This document shows positions 63,455 to 64,000 of a DNA stretch of 64,000 nt, in pieces. The stretch spans positions 470,757 to 534,756 of the forward strand of contig KZ111148.1 in the NCBI GenBank assembly GCA_002077045.2. Direction: 5' to 3'. Source of the DNA: Rachicladosporium sp. CCFEE 5018 (lineage: Eukaryota; Ascomycota; Dothideomycetes; Cladosporiales; Cladosporiaceae). The notes beneath the pieces were generated by a model, which did not search any database, was not told the DNA's origin, and saw only the letters and a program-made list of their open reading frames with translations. How positions within the stretch are numbered: the first letter of the stretch is position 1; each line of letters begins with the position of its first letter. The translations under genes were made by a program, and so were the position numbers.

Positions 63455-64000
63455 TGCAAAAGGCGCTTCGAGCTATCCTATGTTGATTGCTTGTGAAGCA
63501 GAAAGCTGAAAGAAGAGGGAAGGATCTTTGCGGTGGGTGAGGGGAAGGCAAGGAACACGAGTACTTGGCCTGCGTCTTGTCGCTATGTACATGCCGCTGC
63601 ACAGCTGGCTGGTCCTCGCATCCTTGGGTGCAACCTGATCGTGCGATGCGACTGAGCTGAGAGGTGTTCCTGTGCTGTCTGTAGTGGGCAATAAACAGTG
63701 CCTGCGCAGCTCAGGGTCTTGAAAGAGGGGCCATGCGTCTTCTGGCTGCGTCCGCGGAATCCAACCGTCGCACTCAATGGCGTCGGGGACACGGAAATGT
63801 GCTTGGATACAGTCCATCCGCTTTCGTCAGACAGGGAAGTTATTCCCGCCGTGTGCAAGCAGGTGGAAGAGCTGAAGTGCGGTTCAGACTAATTTGTCAG
63901 GGCAGCTTCACGTCATTCCCCCGCACTCCACAAACATATGCTCGGCTTTAGGAGCTATGCAGTGATCATATCGATGACTTTGGCATTTCTGTATCCTCCC
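63455..64000. promoter_or_regulatory. Upstream region of the alpha/beta-hydrolase gene to window end
   Basis: No supported gene in the last 545 bp. It presumably contains the hydrolase promoter. Confidence 0.4.

Noticed and set aside
1..64000. tRNA, rRNA, transposon or CRISPR features
   Set aside because: I scanned for tRNA B-box-like strings, terminal repeats, transposase motifs and regular spacer arrays and found none that I would support.

Overview
This is a nuclear window from a filamentous ascomycete (Pezizomycotina), most likely a dothideomycete. The evidence is the spliced genes with short GT-AG introns (mostly 49-65 bp), a CreA-type carbon catabolite repressor, a VIB-1/XprG (Ndt80-fold) regulator, a HET-domain gene, a Nur1 nuclear rim protein and Pezizomycotina-style gene spacing. 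The class-level guess is inference. There are two 100-N scaffold gaps (22719-22818 and 50868-50967). I saw no tRNA, rRNA, intact transposon or CRISPR array.

Layout, left to right. 1-2.0 kb: the 3' end of 5-formyl-THF cyclo-ligase, SmE, and a SAP30-like HDAC subunit. 2.7-4.4 kb: mitochondrial DnaJ (Mdj1). 5.6-10 kb: two tandem secreted-protein genes sharing a signal-peptide segment, one with a collagen-like repeat and one a Kex2-processed repeat precursor with a duplicated Cys module. 10.8-15.3 kb: mitoribosomal uL29m, Nur1 and Rab GDI. 15.4-17.6 kb: a HET gene. 18.6-21.6 kb: class 2 dihydroorotate dehydrogenase and NAD(P)HX epimerase, convergent. 22-23.3 kb: an F-box-like gene broken by a gap. 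23.7-25.2 kb: an Ecm11-domain protein. 26.9-28.5 kb: creA, with a 3.7 kb non-coding upstream region. 32.2-36.8 kb: two convergent C2H2 genes. 38.4-42.5 kb: a coiled-coil protein, a 66-aa membrane protein, nitronate monooxygenase and a MARVEL-like membrane protein. 43.7-48.2 kb: an oversized FOL1 (HPPK-DHPS). 48.4-49.8 kb: Xaa-Pro aminopeptidase. 50.2-50.9 kb: KRE9/KNH1, cut by a gap. 51.8-54.5 kb: vib-1/XprG. 56.1-60.1 kb: two related C2H2 genes with damaged or unresolved frames. 61.7-63.5 kb: an eight-exon alpha/beta hydrolase.

Most of the window is core housekeeping. Two folate genes (cyclo-ligase and FOL1) lie at opposite ends, and creA and vib-1, both nutrient-response regulators, are about 23 kb apart; neither arrangement looks like a cluster. 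The least explained parts are the 5.6-10 kb secreted pair, the roughly 930-residue N-terminal region of FOL1, and the C2H2 pair at 56-60 kb. Gene models below were spliced by eye and checked for reading-frame continuity.
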